Shown: positions 8,140 through 15,349 of the stretch, piece after piece
Layout of the letters: each line of letters opens with the position of its first letter
Numbering within the stretch: the first letter of the stretch is position 1
DNA from: Ferdinandcohnia humi_A
GTDB taxonomy: Bacteria > Bacillota > Bacilli > Bacillales > Bacillaceae_L
Assembly (NCBI GenBank): GCA_047608075.1
Contig: JBLKRX010000022.1
Coordinates: forward strand, 14,750 to 78,749
Direction: 5' to 3'
Length of the DNA stretch: 64,000 bases
Program-made: the position numbers and the translations under genes
The notes under the pieces: generated by a model
The model's input: only the letters and a program-made list of their open reading frames with translations
Told to the model about the DNA's origin: nothing
Databases searched by the model: none

Positions 8140-9582
8140 TTAGATAACTAACTTCGACATAAAGTCATTCACATTTGTTTTGGATAGCTTTTCCAAATCC
8201 GCACATAATTCATAGATTTCTTTGACCTGCTTCTGCGGAAAGCGCGTTTCTAAATTATTTACAAATTTTCTTTCTAATAATGGAATCCCCTCATCCCGTC
8301 TAAAACGATGTCCAAGTGGATACTCTCTTTCAATTTTTAATGTAGAGGTTCCGTCCTTAAAGAAGATTTGAACAGCATTTGCAATAGATCTCTTATTTGG
8401 ATCTAAATAATCTTCACTATATTGTTTATTCTCTACTACTTCCATTTTTTCACGTAATAGGTCCACCCTCGGATCTCTAGCTGTTTCCTCTTCATAATGG
8501 TCTGCGTTGATTGTTCCAAATAGTAGGCCAATCGCCGTAATATACTGGATACAATGGTCACGATCTGCTGGATTATGTAATGGTCCTGTTTTATCGATAA
8601 TTCGAATCGCTGATTCATGAGATGTTATCACTATTTTATCAATGTCATCTACCCGATTCATGATTTGTGGATGGAGTTCAACTGCACATTCAGCAGCGGT
8701 TTGACCATGGAATTCTGCAGGATATGCAATTTTAAATAAGATATTTTCAATTACATAGGATTGTAATGGTCTACTTAATGTAATTTCTTCCCCACCAAAT
8801 AAAACATCCTGGAAGCCCCAGTTTGGAGCGGATAGTGCCGTCTTGTACCCCATTTCTCCATTCACAGCCATTAATGCTAGGCGAACCGCACGGCTTGTTG
8901 CATCACCAGCTGCCCATGATTTTCGAGAACCTGTGTTGGGAAAATGACGGTAGGTTCGTAAGCTTGAGTTATCAATCCAAGCATTGGAAAGAGCATTCAT
9001 TACCTCTTCCTTAGTTCCCCCAAGCATTGCAGTGACTACAGCGGTACTTGCAATTTTCACAAAAAGAACATGGTCTAACCCTTTACGATTCAAACTGTTC
9101 GTTAAAGCTAGAACTCCTTGAATTTCATGTGCTTTTACGATAGCTTCAAGCACAGTATCCATTTTAAGTGGTTCTTTTCCTTCAGCAATTTGTTTTCGGC
9201 TAATATAATCAGCTACTGCCAAAATTCCCCCTAGGTTATCGGATGGATGCCCCCATTCAGCCGCTAGCCACGTATCATTGTAATCCAGCCAACGAATGGC
9301 ACAGCCTATATTGAAAGCTGCGTGCACAGGATCTAATTCAAACTGAGTACCAGGAACTCTGCTTCCATTTGGAACAACGGTGCCTGGAACGATTGGACCT
9401 AAATGCTTCGTACACTCTGGATATCTAAGCGCCAAAAAGCCACATCCAAGAGTATCTATTAGAACATACTTTGCAGTTTCAATCGCTAGTTCACTTTCAA
9501 TAGGTTGATGTAACACATAGTCCGCAATTTTTTCAATGATTTCATCTGTTTTAAGATTTGGATTTGTTTTGATTTCTTGCAT
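8140..9582 (-). CDS. prpD: 2-Methylcitrate dehydratase, MmgE/PrpD family
   Basis: Dehydrates 2-methylcitrate to 2-methylaconitate in the methylcitrate cycle. The 480 residues match the family. Conserved segments include DTLGCGFLAL, DYNDTWLAAEWGHPSDNLGG, KAHEIQGVLAL, RTYRHFPNTGSRKSWAAGDA and HNPADRDHC. The protein is very close to remembered B. subtilis MmgE, which favours methylcitrate over the itaconate-forming branch of the same fold. AAAGGTAGG precedes ATG 9582. It lies 23 bp after tctA in the same direction, so enzyme and transporter genes are probably cotranscribed. No 2-methylcitrate synthase (prpC) gene is present in the window. Confidence 0.93.
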   Translation of the reverse strand: MQEIKTNPNLKTDEIIEKIADYVLHQPIESELAIETAKYVLIDTLGCGFLALRYPECTKHLGPIVPGTVVPNGSRVPGTQFELDPVHAAFNIGCAIRWLDYNDTWLAAEWGHPSDNLGGILAVADYISRKQIAEGKEPLKMDTVLEAIVKAHEIQGVLALTNSLNRKGLDHVLFVKIASTAVVTAMLGGTKEEVMNALSNAWIDNSSLRTYRHFPNTGSRKSWAAGDATSRAVRLALMAVNGEMGYKTALSAPNWGFQDVLFGGEEITLSRPLQSYVIENILFKIAYPAEFHGQTAAECAVELHPQIMNRVDDIDKIVITSHESAIRIIDKTGPLHNPADRDHCIQYITAIGLLFGTINADHYEEETARDPRVDLLREKMEVVENKQYSEDYLDPNKRSIANAVQIFFKDGTSTLKIEREYPLGHRFRRDEGIPLLERKFVNNLETRFPQKQVKEIYELCADLEKLSKTNVNDFMSKLVI

Positions 9583-9605
9583 GATTTAGCCTACCTTTCA
9601 AAGAT

Positions 9606-11117
9606 TTATAAATTGTGATTGATAGAATCTTCTATGTTGGTTTTCTTTCTTTTAGTTCGAATAATAGGAACAATAAATGAAAGGACAGCAACAAGTAGAA
9701 GTGCGCATGAAATTGGTTTTTGTACAAAAATGAGCAAACTTCCATCTGAAATTGTTAAAGCTTGTCGGAGTGATTGCTCCATCATGCCACCAAGAATGAA
9801 TGCCAATAACATTGGGGCTGCTGGAAACTTAAAATACGACATAAAATATCCTAAGATACCGAATATGACTAGTAAAAATAAATCAAACGTTCTAAAACTT
9901 ATTCCATAAACTCCGATGATACAAAAGATAATTACCAATGAAATAAGCATTGGACGTGGAATTTTCAAAATTTTAGAGATATATGGGATTAACGGTAAAT
10001 TCAAAATAAGCAGGATAATATTCCCAATATACATACTAGCTATGACTCCCCAAAACACATCTGGGTGATCATTCATTAAGAGTGGACCTGGTTGTACTCC
10101 TAATACTATCAAGGCACCTAACATGACTGCAGTTGTTCCCGAACCAGGTATCCCTAAACTTAGTAAAGGTACGAAGGCACCACTTGAAGCCCCATTATTT
10201 GCAGCTTCTGGTGCAGCTAATCCAACAATCGATCCTTTTCCAAATTCATGTGGCTTTTTCGAAAGCTTCTTTTCAGAAATATATCCCAGGAAGGATGCAA
10301 TCGTCCCACCTGCACCTGGTAAAACTCCAATTAAGAACCCCATAACTGACTGTCTTCCCATTGGTCCAGCCAGTTCTTTATATTCCTGTTTTGACAGACG
10401 AAGGCTGCCAAGTTTACTTGAATAATTGCCACTCTCTCTACGTTCAAAAATAAGTGAACTGACTTCAGCTAATGCAAATAAACCTAAAGCAATTACTAAA
10501 AAGTCAATGCCTTCTAACAAATTTACATTACCGAATGTAAATCTTGTTGTTCCAGTTTGACCATCTATTCCTATTGTTGCAACCATGAATCCAAGTGTTG
10601 CGGAAATGAGCGCTTTTACTGTTGATCCTTCCGAAAAGCTCGATACTGTCATCAGACCCATAAGCATTAATGCAAAATACTCTGTCGGTCCAAATGATAT
10701 CGCTAGGTTTGCAAGTACTGGAGCAAATAGTGTTAATAATATGACACTTATCGTACCTCCGACAAAGGAAGCAATTGCAGCAATAGCTAATGCCTTTCCT
10801 GCTTTCCCCTGTTTTGCCAAAGGATATCCATCAAACGTTGTTGGTACAGACATTGATTCCCCAGGAGCATTCAATAAGATTGACGATGCAGCACCACCGT
10901 AAGCTGCTCCATAATAAACACCTGCCATCAGTAATAACGCCATTGCAGGGTCCATTCCATATGTGATTGGAATCATAACAGCAATTGCTGTTATTGGGCC
11001 TAATCCCGGTATCATTCCAATTAACGTCCCAATCACGGCCCCAAGGAAAACAAATAACAATCCTTCAAAACTTAACGCAACCTTAAACCCTGTAAGTATT
11101 CCATCAAATATATCCAT
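9606..11117 (-). CDS. tctA: Tripartite tricarboxylate transporter, large membrane subunit TctA
   Basis: TctA is the 12-helix permease of binding-protein-dependent secondary importers for citrate and related carboxylates. The 503 residues show the family features: the N-terminal GxxxGxxxGxxPGLGP segment, YGGAASSILLNAPGE (about residues 70-86), an internal repeat with GVLPGAGGTIASFLGY (about 265-280), and LGIPGSGTTAVMLGAL (about 327-342). The ribosome binding site is GAAAGGGGG. It follows tctB by 15 bp. Substrate choice lies mainly with TctC, so the family alone does not tell whether citrate, methylcitrate, aconitate or another acid is taken up. Confidence 0.95.
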   Translation of the reverse strand: MDIFDGILTGFKVALSFEGLLFVFLGAVIGTLIGMIPGLGPITAIAVMIPITYGMDPAMALLLMAGVYYGAAYGGAASSILLNAPGESMSVPTTFDGYPLAKQGKAGKALAIAAIASFVGGTISVILLTLFAPVLANLAISFGPTEYFALMLMGLMTVSSFSEGSTVKALISATLGFMVATIGIDGQTGTTRFTFGNVNLLEGIDFLVIALGLFALAEVSSLIFERRESGNYSSKLGSLRLSKQEYKELAGPMGRQSVMGFLIGVLPGAGGTIASFLGYISEKKLSKKPHEFGKGSIVGLAAPEAANNGASSGAFVPLLSLGIPGSGTTAVMLGALIVLGVQPGPLLMNDHPDVFWGVIASMYIGNIILLILNLPLIPYISKILKIPRPMLISLVIIFCIIGVYGISFRTFDLFLLVIFGILGYFMSYFKFPAAPMLLAFILGGMMEQSLRQALTISDGSLLIFVQKPISCALLLVAVLSFIVPIIRTKRKKTNIEDSINHNL

Positions 11118-11132
11118 TGTGCTTCCCCCTTT

Positions 11133-11582
11133 CTAAAAAGGCAGTATTCCCTTAGGTAGTTGAATTTGTAAGAATGAACTAAATAAAAAGTAGATAACGA
11201 AAGGGATTGCTAACGAAACTATCAAATTACTAATCCATTTTTTGTATCCCAAAAACCATGAATTTACATAAAGAAATAAAGTAGTAGTTAAAATAAATCC
11301 TAAAGGTTCAAGAAGAATCACAAACAGCAATACAAATCCGAGGACAGTAAGTATTACTTTCTTTTCACTAGTAGGAATCTTTGACTTCCCCTCTGAATGA
11401 TTATCTTTCTGAAAGTAAAGAAAGATAGATAGGAGTAACAATATAAAACCTAGAGTGATAGGAACAGCATCTGAATCGACTGGAACGTATGGATAAGCCG
11501 GCAAACGAAAGCTCAACACTAAATAGCAGATTGATACGATTGCAAGTATAAGCGATATTTTTTTATTCACAGTATTTAACAT
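11133..11582 (-). CDS. tctB: Tripartite tricarboxylate transporter, small membrane subunit TctB
   Basis: A 149-residue protein with four predicted membrane segments and the TctB pattern: a short N-terminus, helix 1 (about 10-24), a YP-VPVDSDAVP loop, helix 2 (about 42-58), then a pair of helices after a basic linker. It is the accessory membrane partner of TctA. RBS AAGGTGG precedes ATG 11582. It sits between tctC and tctA, the usual order. A large hairpin separates it from tctC and may lower its expression relative to the binding protein. Confidence 0.88.
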   Translation of the reverse strand: MLNTVNKKISLILAIVSICYLVLSFRLPAYPYVPVDSDAVPITLGFILLLLSIFLYFQKDNHSEGKSKIPTSEKKVILTVLGFVLLFVILLEPLGFILTTTLFLYVNSWFLGYKKWISNLIVSLAIPFVIYFLFSSFLQIQLPKGILPF

Positions 11583-11601
11583 ATGTGCACCACCTTTTTT
11601 A

Positions 11602-11634
11602 AAGGAGCCAATGAATTATATTCATCGGCTCCTT
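11602..11634 (-). promoter_or_regulatory. Intercistronic hairpin between tctC and tctB
   Basis: AAGGAGCC, GATGAAT, a short loop, ATTCATTGGCTCCTT form a long near-perfect stem. The run after it on the minus strand is TTTAAAAAAGG, a poor terminator tail. Partial termination or 3'-end protection of the tctC message would give more binding protein than permease, a common design in importer operons. The function is inferred. Confidence 0.6.
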
Positions 11635-11643
11635 ACTCTCACC

Positions 11644-12687
11644 TTATTTTCCTATTCCTAATTCATCAAGAAGTGCTTTCATTGAATCTCTTTCCTCGGA
11701 TAGGAATTTCTTATATTCTTCATGATTCATATACATTTCAGCCCATCCGTATTGCTTACGAATTTCAGCCCATGCGTCTGAATCACTCAACTCTTTAAAT
11801 TTCTCTTCATAATATTTCACTGCAGCTGGATCCATTTCTGGTGGTCCGAAGAAACCTCTCCAGTTTACAAAGGTTGCATCGATACCTTGCTCTAAAACTG
11901 TAGGGAAGTCTTCTAATACTTCTCCTTCTAAACGTTCTTCAGATGTAACACCAAGAACCTTAATTTTTCCTGCTTTAACCTGTTCTACTGTTTCAGCCAC
12001 CCCTGTAGAAAACACCTCAACACTTCCATTTAGAAGTTGTGTTAATGCACCACCATCTTGGTCTGATACATACTTAATCTTTGTAATGTCTACTCCAGCA
12101 GCCTTAGCAACTTTTATAAATTGGATATGGTCCATACTACCAGGAGATGAAGCACCTACTACTGGAATACTAGCTGGATCCTTCTTCATATCTTCAAATA
12201 ATTCATTTAAATTATTCCATTTTGCATCTGCACGCACTGCAATAGCCGCATAATCTGCAATAACATTCGCGAGTGGTGTAAAGTCCTCAAAATCAAATTC
12301 TGATTGTCCATTTAATGGAACCAATAACATCGGTGGTGAGGTAACGAATAAGTTATATGGGCTATCCTTTAATGAATGAATATAAGCCCATGCTACTGCT
12401 CCTCCTCCTCCAGGCTTGTTAACTACCCCTAGTCCCTGGTCAATAATCTTTTCTTCTTCAAATACTTTTGCAGCCATACGTGCAGTTGTATCCCAACCGC
12501 CCCCCGCCCCAGCTGGTGCCACAATTTCTATTGATTTCTCTGGCTTCCAGCTTTCTTCTGTTTCATTACCAGCCGAATTATCTGGCTCCTTTTCACCTTC
12601 ACTAGCGTTATTCGTAGATGAGTTATTCGAACAAGCAACTACAAATAACAGCAACAGAATGGAAAGAATCGAAAAAATTTTTTTCAT
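11644..12687 (-). CDS. tctC: TctC-family tricarboxylate-binding lipoprotein
   Basis: Extracytoplasmic solute-binding protein of the TTT (TctC/Bug) family, 347 residues. A lipoprotein signal peptide ends in the lipobox FVVAC with the lipidated Cys at residue 19, followed by a Ser/Asn/Glu-rich linker to about residue 45. The mature part begins KSIEIVAPAGAGGGWDTTAR, the family's ligand-loop signature, then NKPGGGGAVAW and GSMDHI. RBS GGAGGGG precedes ATG 12687. It is first in tctCBA-prpDB. A cre site and a repeated TGAACA motif lie upstream. The ligand cannot be read from sequence; a tricarboxylate is likely given the downstream enzymes. Confidence 0.93.
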   Translation of the reverse strand: MKKIFSILSILLLLFVVACSNNSSTNNASEGEKEPDNSAGNETEESWKPEKSIEIVAPAGAGGGWDTTARMAAKVFEEEKIIDQGLGVVNKPGGGGAVAWAYIHSLKDSPYNLFVTSPPMLLVPLNGQSEFDFEDFTPLANVIADYAAIAVRADAKWNNLNELFEDMKKDPASIPVVGASSPGSMDHIQFIKVAKAAGVDITKIKYVSDQDGGALTQLLNGSVEVFSTGVAETVEQVKAGKIKVLGVTSEERLEGEVLEDFPTVLEQGIDATFVNWRGFFGPPEMDPAAVKYYEEKFKELSDSDAWAEIRKQYGWAEMYMNHEEYKKFLSEERDSMKALLDELGIGK

Positions 12688-12766
12688 AAGTCCCCCTCCA
12701 AATATTTAAAACTAGTAAAGGATGCGTTCCTTCACTATAAAAAATCATATATAACTTGTTTGAAAA

Positions 12767-12780
12767 TGTAACCGTTTTCA
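12767..12780 (-). promoter_or_regulatory. CcpA cre site upstream of tctC
   Basis: TGTAACCGTTTTCA (plus strand) matches the cre consensus TGWNANCGNTNWCA at all defined positions, and so does its reverse complement. It lies about 80-93 bp upstream of the tctC start. CcpA repression by glucose would make uptake and catabolism of this carboxylate a second-choice activity. The match is seen; CcpA action is inferred. Confidence 0.75.
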
Positions 12781-12804
12781 ATTTAATGAATATAAAGTGT
12801 TTTT

Positions 12805-12828
12805 TGAACATTTTGTTCATTTTGTTCA
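12805..12828 (-). promoter_or_regulatory. Repeated TGAACA motif, candidate response-regulator operator
   Basis: On the minus strand TGAACA occurs twice in direct order nine bases apart and is followed by an inverted TGTTCA (12805-12810), all upstream of the cre site and tctC. The CitB-type regulator encoded just upstream is the obvious candidate to bind here. Confidence 0.5.
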
Positions 12829-12934
12829 TGGATAGTAATAAGAGTGATTTATAAAAAAACAAAAAAACCTAGAGAATCATCCCTAAGTTCCTTTTGAACA
12901 CGATAAATAGATTACGATATAAAAATTTTTTCTC

Positions 12935-13609
12935 TTATTGAATACGATATCTTCTCTCAGGTCTACCTACGATACCATATTCCAGCTCAGCCGTTGCCTC
13001 TCCCCTCGATATAATATACTCTAAATATCTTCTTGCAGTCGTTCTAGAGGCTCCCATTTTTTCTCCCATTTCTTCTGCCGAAATTCCATCACCAACAGTC
13101 TTCATAATATCAATTACCTTTTGTAACGTTAAAGGATCAATCCCTTTTGGCATCCCCTCGTTTTGTTTTACTTGATATTTTGTATATCCTAAAATAGAAT
13201 CGATTACATGTTGGTCTATTTCTGTTTTATTTTCTAATAACTGCCTTCTTTTTTTATAATTTTCAAGAGTTGAAACAAACCTTTCTAGAGTAACTGGCTT
13301 TATAATATAGTCAATAACCCCATTTCGTAGAGATGTTTCAACTAACTCCTTTTCCGAAGCTGCTGTAATCATAATTACGTCTACTTGAGGAAAGTCTCTT
13401 CGTATGATAGGTAATAAATCCGTTCCAAGCTGATCCTGCATATAAATGTCGAGGAGCAATAATTCCACATGTCCTTCTTTTAAGAGCGTAAGTGTTTCTT
13501 CCCCTGTTAATGTTTTACCAACTACTTGAATGCCTTCAATTTTCATAAGAAATCTTTCATGGACCGATGCAACTCTAAAATCATCTTCTGCAATCGCAAC
13601 TCGAATCAC
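12935..13609 (-). CDS. CitB/DctR-type response regulator
   Basis: 224 residues: receiver domain (about 1-122) with the acidic pair ED near residue 9, phosphoacceptor Asp in LLLDIYMQD (about 55), TAAS (about 83) and Lys in DYIIKPV (about 105). A C-terminal winged HTH of the CitT/DctR/MalR class follows (about 160-215; MGASRTTARRYLEYI). These regulators switch on C4-dicarboxylate or citrate transport genes. Start GTG 13609 has GGGGGG upstream, 11 bp after the kinase stop. The position directly before tctC and a repeated motif in that gap point to control of the tctCBA-prpDB genes. Confidence 0.92.
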   Translation of the reverse strand: MIRVAIAEDDFRVASVHERFLMKIEGIQVVGKTLTGEETLTLLKEGHVELLLLDIYMQDQLGTDLLPIIRRDFPQVDVIMITAASEKELVETSLRNGVIDYIIKPVTLERFVSTLENYKKRRQLLENKTEIDQHVIDSILGYTKYQVKQNEGMPKGIDPLTLQKVIDIMKTVGDGISAEEMGEKMGASRTTARRYLEYIISRGEATAELEYGIVGRPERRYRIQ

Positions 13610-13620
13610 ACTATCCCCCC

Positions 13621-15207
13621 TTAGCTAACATTTTTCATTTTCTTAGGTATAAAGATTGAAAAAGCTGCTCCTCCACTACGTAGGTTTTGTATTTCAATCG
13701 TTCCGTTTAATTCCGTAACGACCTGTTTCACACTTGCTAAACCAAATCCCCTATTTTTGCCATCTTTTGTAGAAAAGCCTTTTGAAAATATGTCAGACTG
13801 ATTCTCTACATGTATACCATTTCCTTTGTCTGCTACCTCAAAAACAATATCATTCCCAATATCGGTTGTGAAAAAAGTAACTTCTTTGCTATCACTCTTC
13901 ATTACCTCTTCAAACGCGTTATCAATGATATTTCCTAAAATCGTAATTAACTTTGATAAATCAATATGTTCTGGAAGCGCTTTTAAAAAACTATTCGGAT
14001 CAATGGTGAATTTGATTTTATGCTCTGAAGCCTTTCCGATTTTCCCTAATAATATAGCCTGAACTTTATGGTCATGTATCTGTTCTAGTAAAATCCTACT
14101 TTGAATTTGATGAGTAGAAGATTCCGTTTGAATGAAATCTATTGCCTCCTGATATTCTCCTAACTGAAGCAAACCTGATAAAGCATAAAGCTTGTTTGTA
14201 AATTCATGTGTCTGTGCACGTAAATCCTCAGAGTATTTTCGGACTTCTGAAAGGGTATTGACCATTTCTGAGATTTCTGTCTTATCCCTAAAAGTTGCAA
14301 CAACACCTACAATCCTACCTTTTTCAATTATAGGTGTCCGATTCACAATTACTACCTTATCCTTTAAGATCATTTCCTGATCACTTTCAAATTTCCCTGA
14401 CTCTAATACTCTATACATCTCCGTATTCGGAATTACCTTTTCAATTTGTTGATTAATAGAATCCTCTTTTATTCCTAATATATTTATTGCAGTTTGGTTC
14501 ATTAATGTAATTTTCCCACTCTCATCTACTGCAATTATCCCTTCTTTTATCGAAAATAGTATGGCATTACGTTCTCTATATAAGGAAGCGATCTGGTGAG
14601 GTTCAAGTCCAAGAATATCCTTTCGAATATTTCTTGCTAAAACAATACCGCCACCAATTCCAAGTACTAAAACTAACAGTGCAATCATACTAAATTTTAT
14701 CAATTTATTAAAAACGACCGCTTGTATATCCTCTTGCATGAACCCAACAGAAACTATACCAATTATATTTCCTTCCGGATCAAAGATAGGAGCTTTTCCA
14801 CGTAAGGATGGCCCTAAAGATCCAACAGCTTTCGATGTATAGTATTCTCCTTTTAGTAACGCTCTGTCATTATCTCCACCAACCATCTTTTTGCCTATCT
14901 TCCATTCCTGTGGATGTGAATAGCGAATACTTTCCTTATTTCCTACAATAATAAATTCTGCCCCAACCTCTTCACGAATTTGTTCAACGATTGGCTGGAT
15001 GACTTCAGATGGATTTTCTAATTTAAATGCTTCCTGAATTCCTGGCATGAAGGAAACAGTTGTTGCAACCTGTAAAGCTAGCTGTCCCATATGCTGTTCG
15101 GTTTGCTTCGTCTCAAAATACGAGTAAGTACCAGTCAATATAACAATAACAAATAATAATAGCGAGATAATGAGAACAAGTAGTTTTGTTTGTAATGAGA
15201 CTTTAAT
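13621..15207 (-). CDS. CitA/DcuS-type sensor histidine kinase, probable ATT start
   Basis: Senses an extracellular carboxylate. Reading from an ATT codon at 15207 gives 528 residues: basic start, helix 1 (about 7-27), extracytoplasmic Cache domain (about 28-170), helix 2 (about 172-192), PAS (about 215-320), phosphoacceptor His in QTHEFTNKL (about 332), and HATPase motifs DNAFEE, DKGNGIH and GFGLASVKQ. The only ordinary start in frame, TTG 15138, would delete helix 1 and has no ribosome binding site. An AAAGGGG lies ten bases before the ATT. The helix could not be translated from any ATG or GTG in frame. It is followed by its regulator gene. Confidence 0.9.
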   Translation of the reverse strand: MKVSLQTKLLVLIISLLLFVIVILTGTYSYFETKQTEQHMGQLALQVATTVSFMPGIQEAFKLENPSEVIQPIVEQIREEVGAEFIIVGNKESIRYSHPQEWKIGKKMVGGDNDRALLKGEYYTSKAVGSLGPSLRGKAPIFDPEGNIIGIVSVGFMQEDIQAVVFNKLIKFSMIALLVLVLGIGGGIVLARNIRKDILGLEPHQIASLYRERNAILFSIKEGIIAVDESGKITLMNQTAINILGIKEDSINQQIEKVIPNTEMYRVLESGKFESDQEMILKDKVVIVNRTPIIEKGRIVGVVATFRDKTEISEMVNTLSEVRKYSEDLRAQTHEFTNKLYALSGLLQLGEYQEAIDFIQTESSTHQIQSRILLEQIHDHKVQAILLGKIGKASEHKIKFTIDPNSFLKALPEHIDLSKLITILGNIIDNAFEEVMKSDSKEVTFFTTDIGNDIVFEVADKGNGIHVENQSDIFSKGFSTKDGKNRGFGLASVKQVVTELNGTIEIQNLRSGGAAFSIFIPKKMKNVS

Positions 15208-15311
15208 CTTTGCACAACCCCTTTCTACAAAACAGCTAAAGTTGTTGCTTTATACTCATTTTATGCAGAATAGTCTGAATAAATCAAGAATATTATCTTT
15301 CTATTTTTATG

Positions 15312-15343
15312 GTAAAAAAAATACCCTTTCTTAAGAAAGGGTA
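15312..15343 (-). terminator. Terminator after the aconitase gene
   Basis: A 22-bp perfect palindrome (TACCCTTTCTTAAGAAAGGG plus TA, 15322-15343) is followed on the minus strand by TTTTTTTT. It separates prpF-acn from the kinase gene, so the two-component genes need their own promoter. Confidence 0.88.
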
Positions 15344-15349
15344 AGATAG

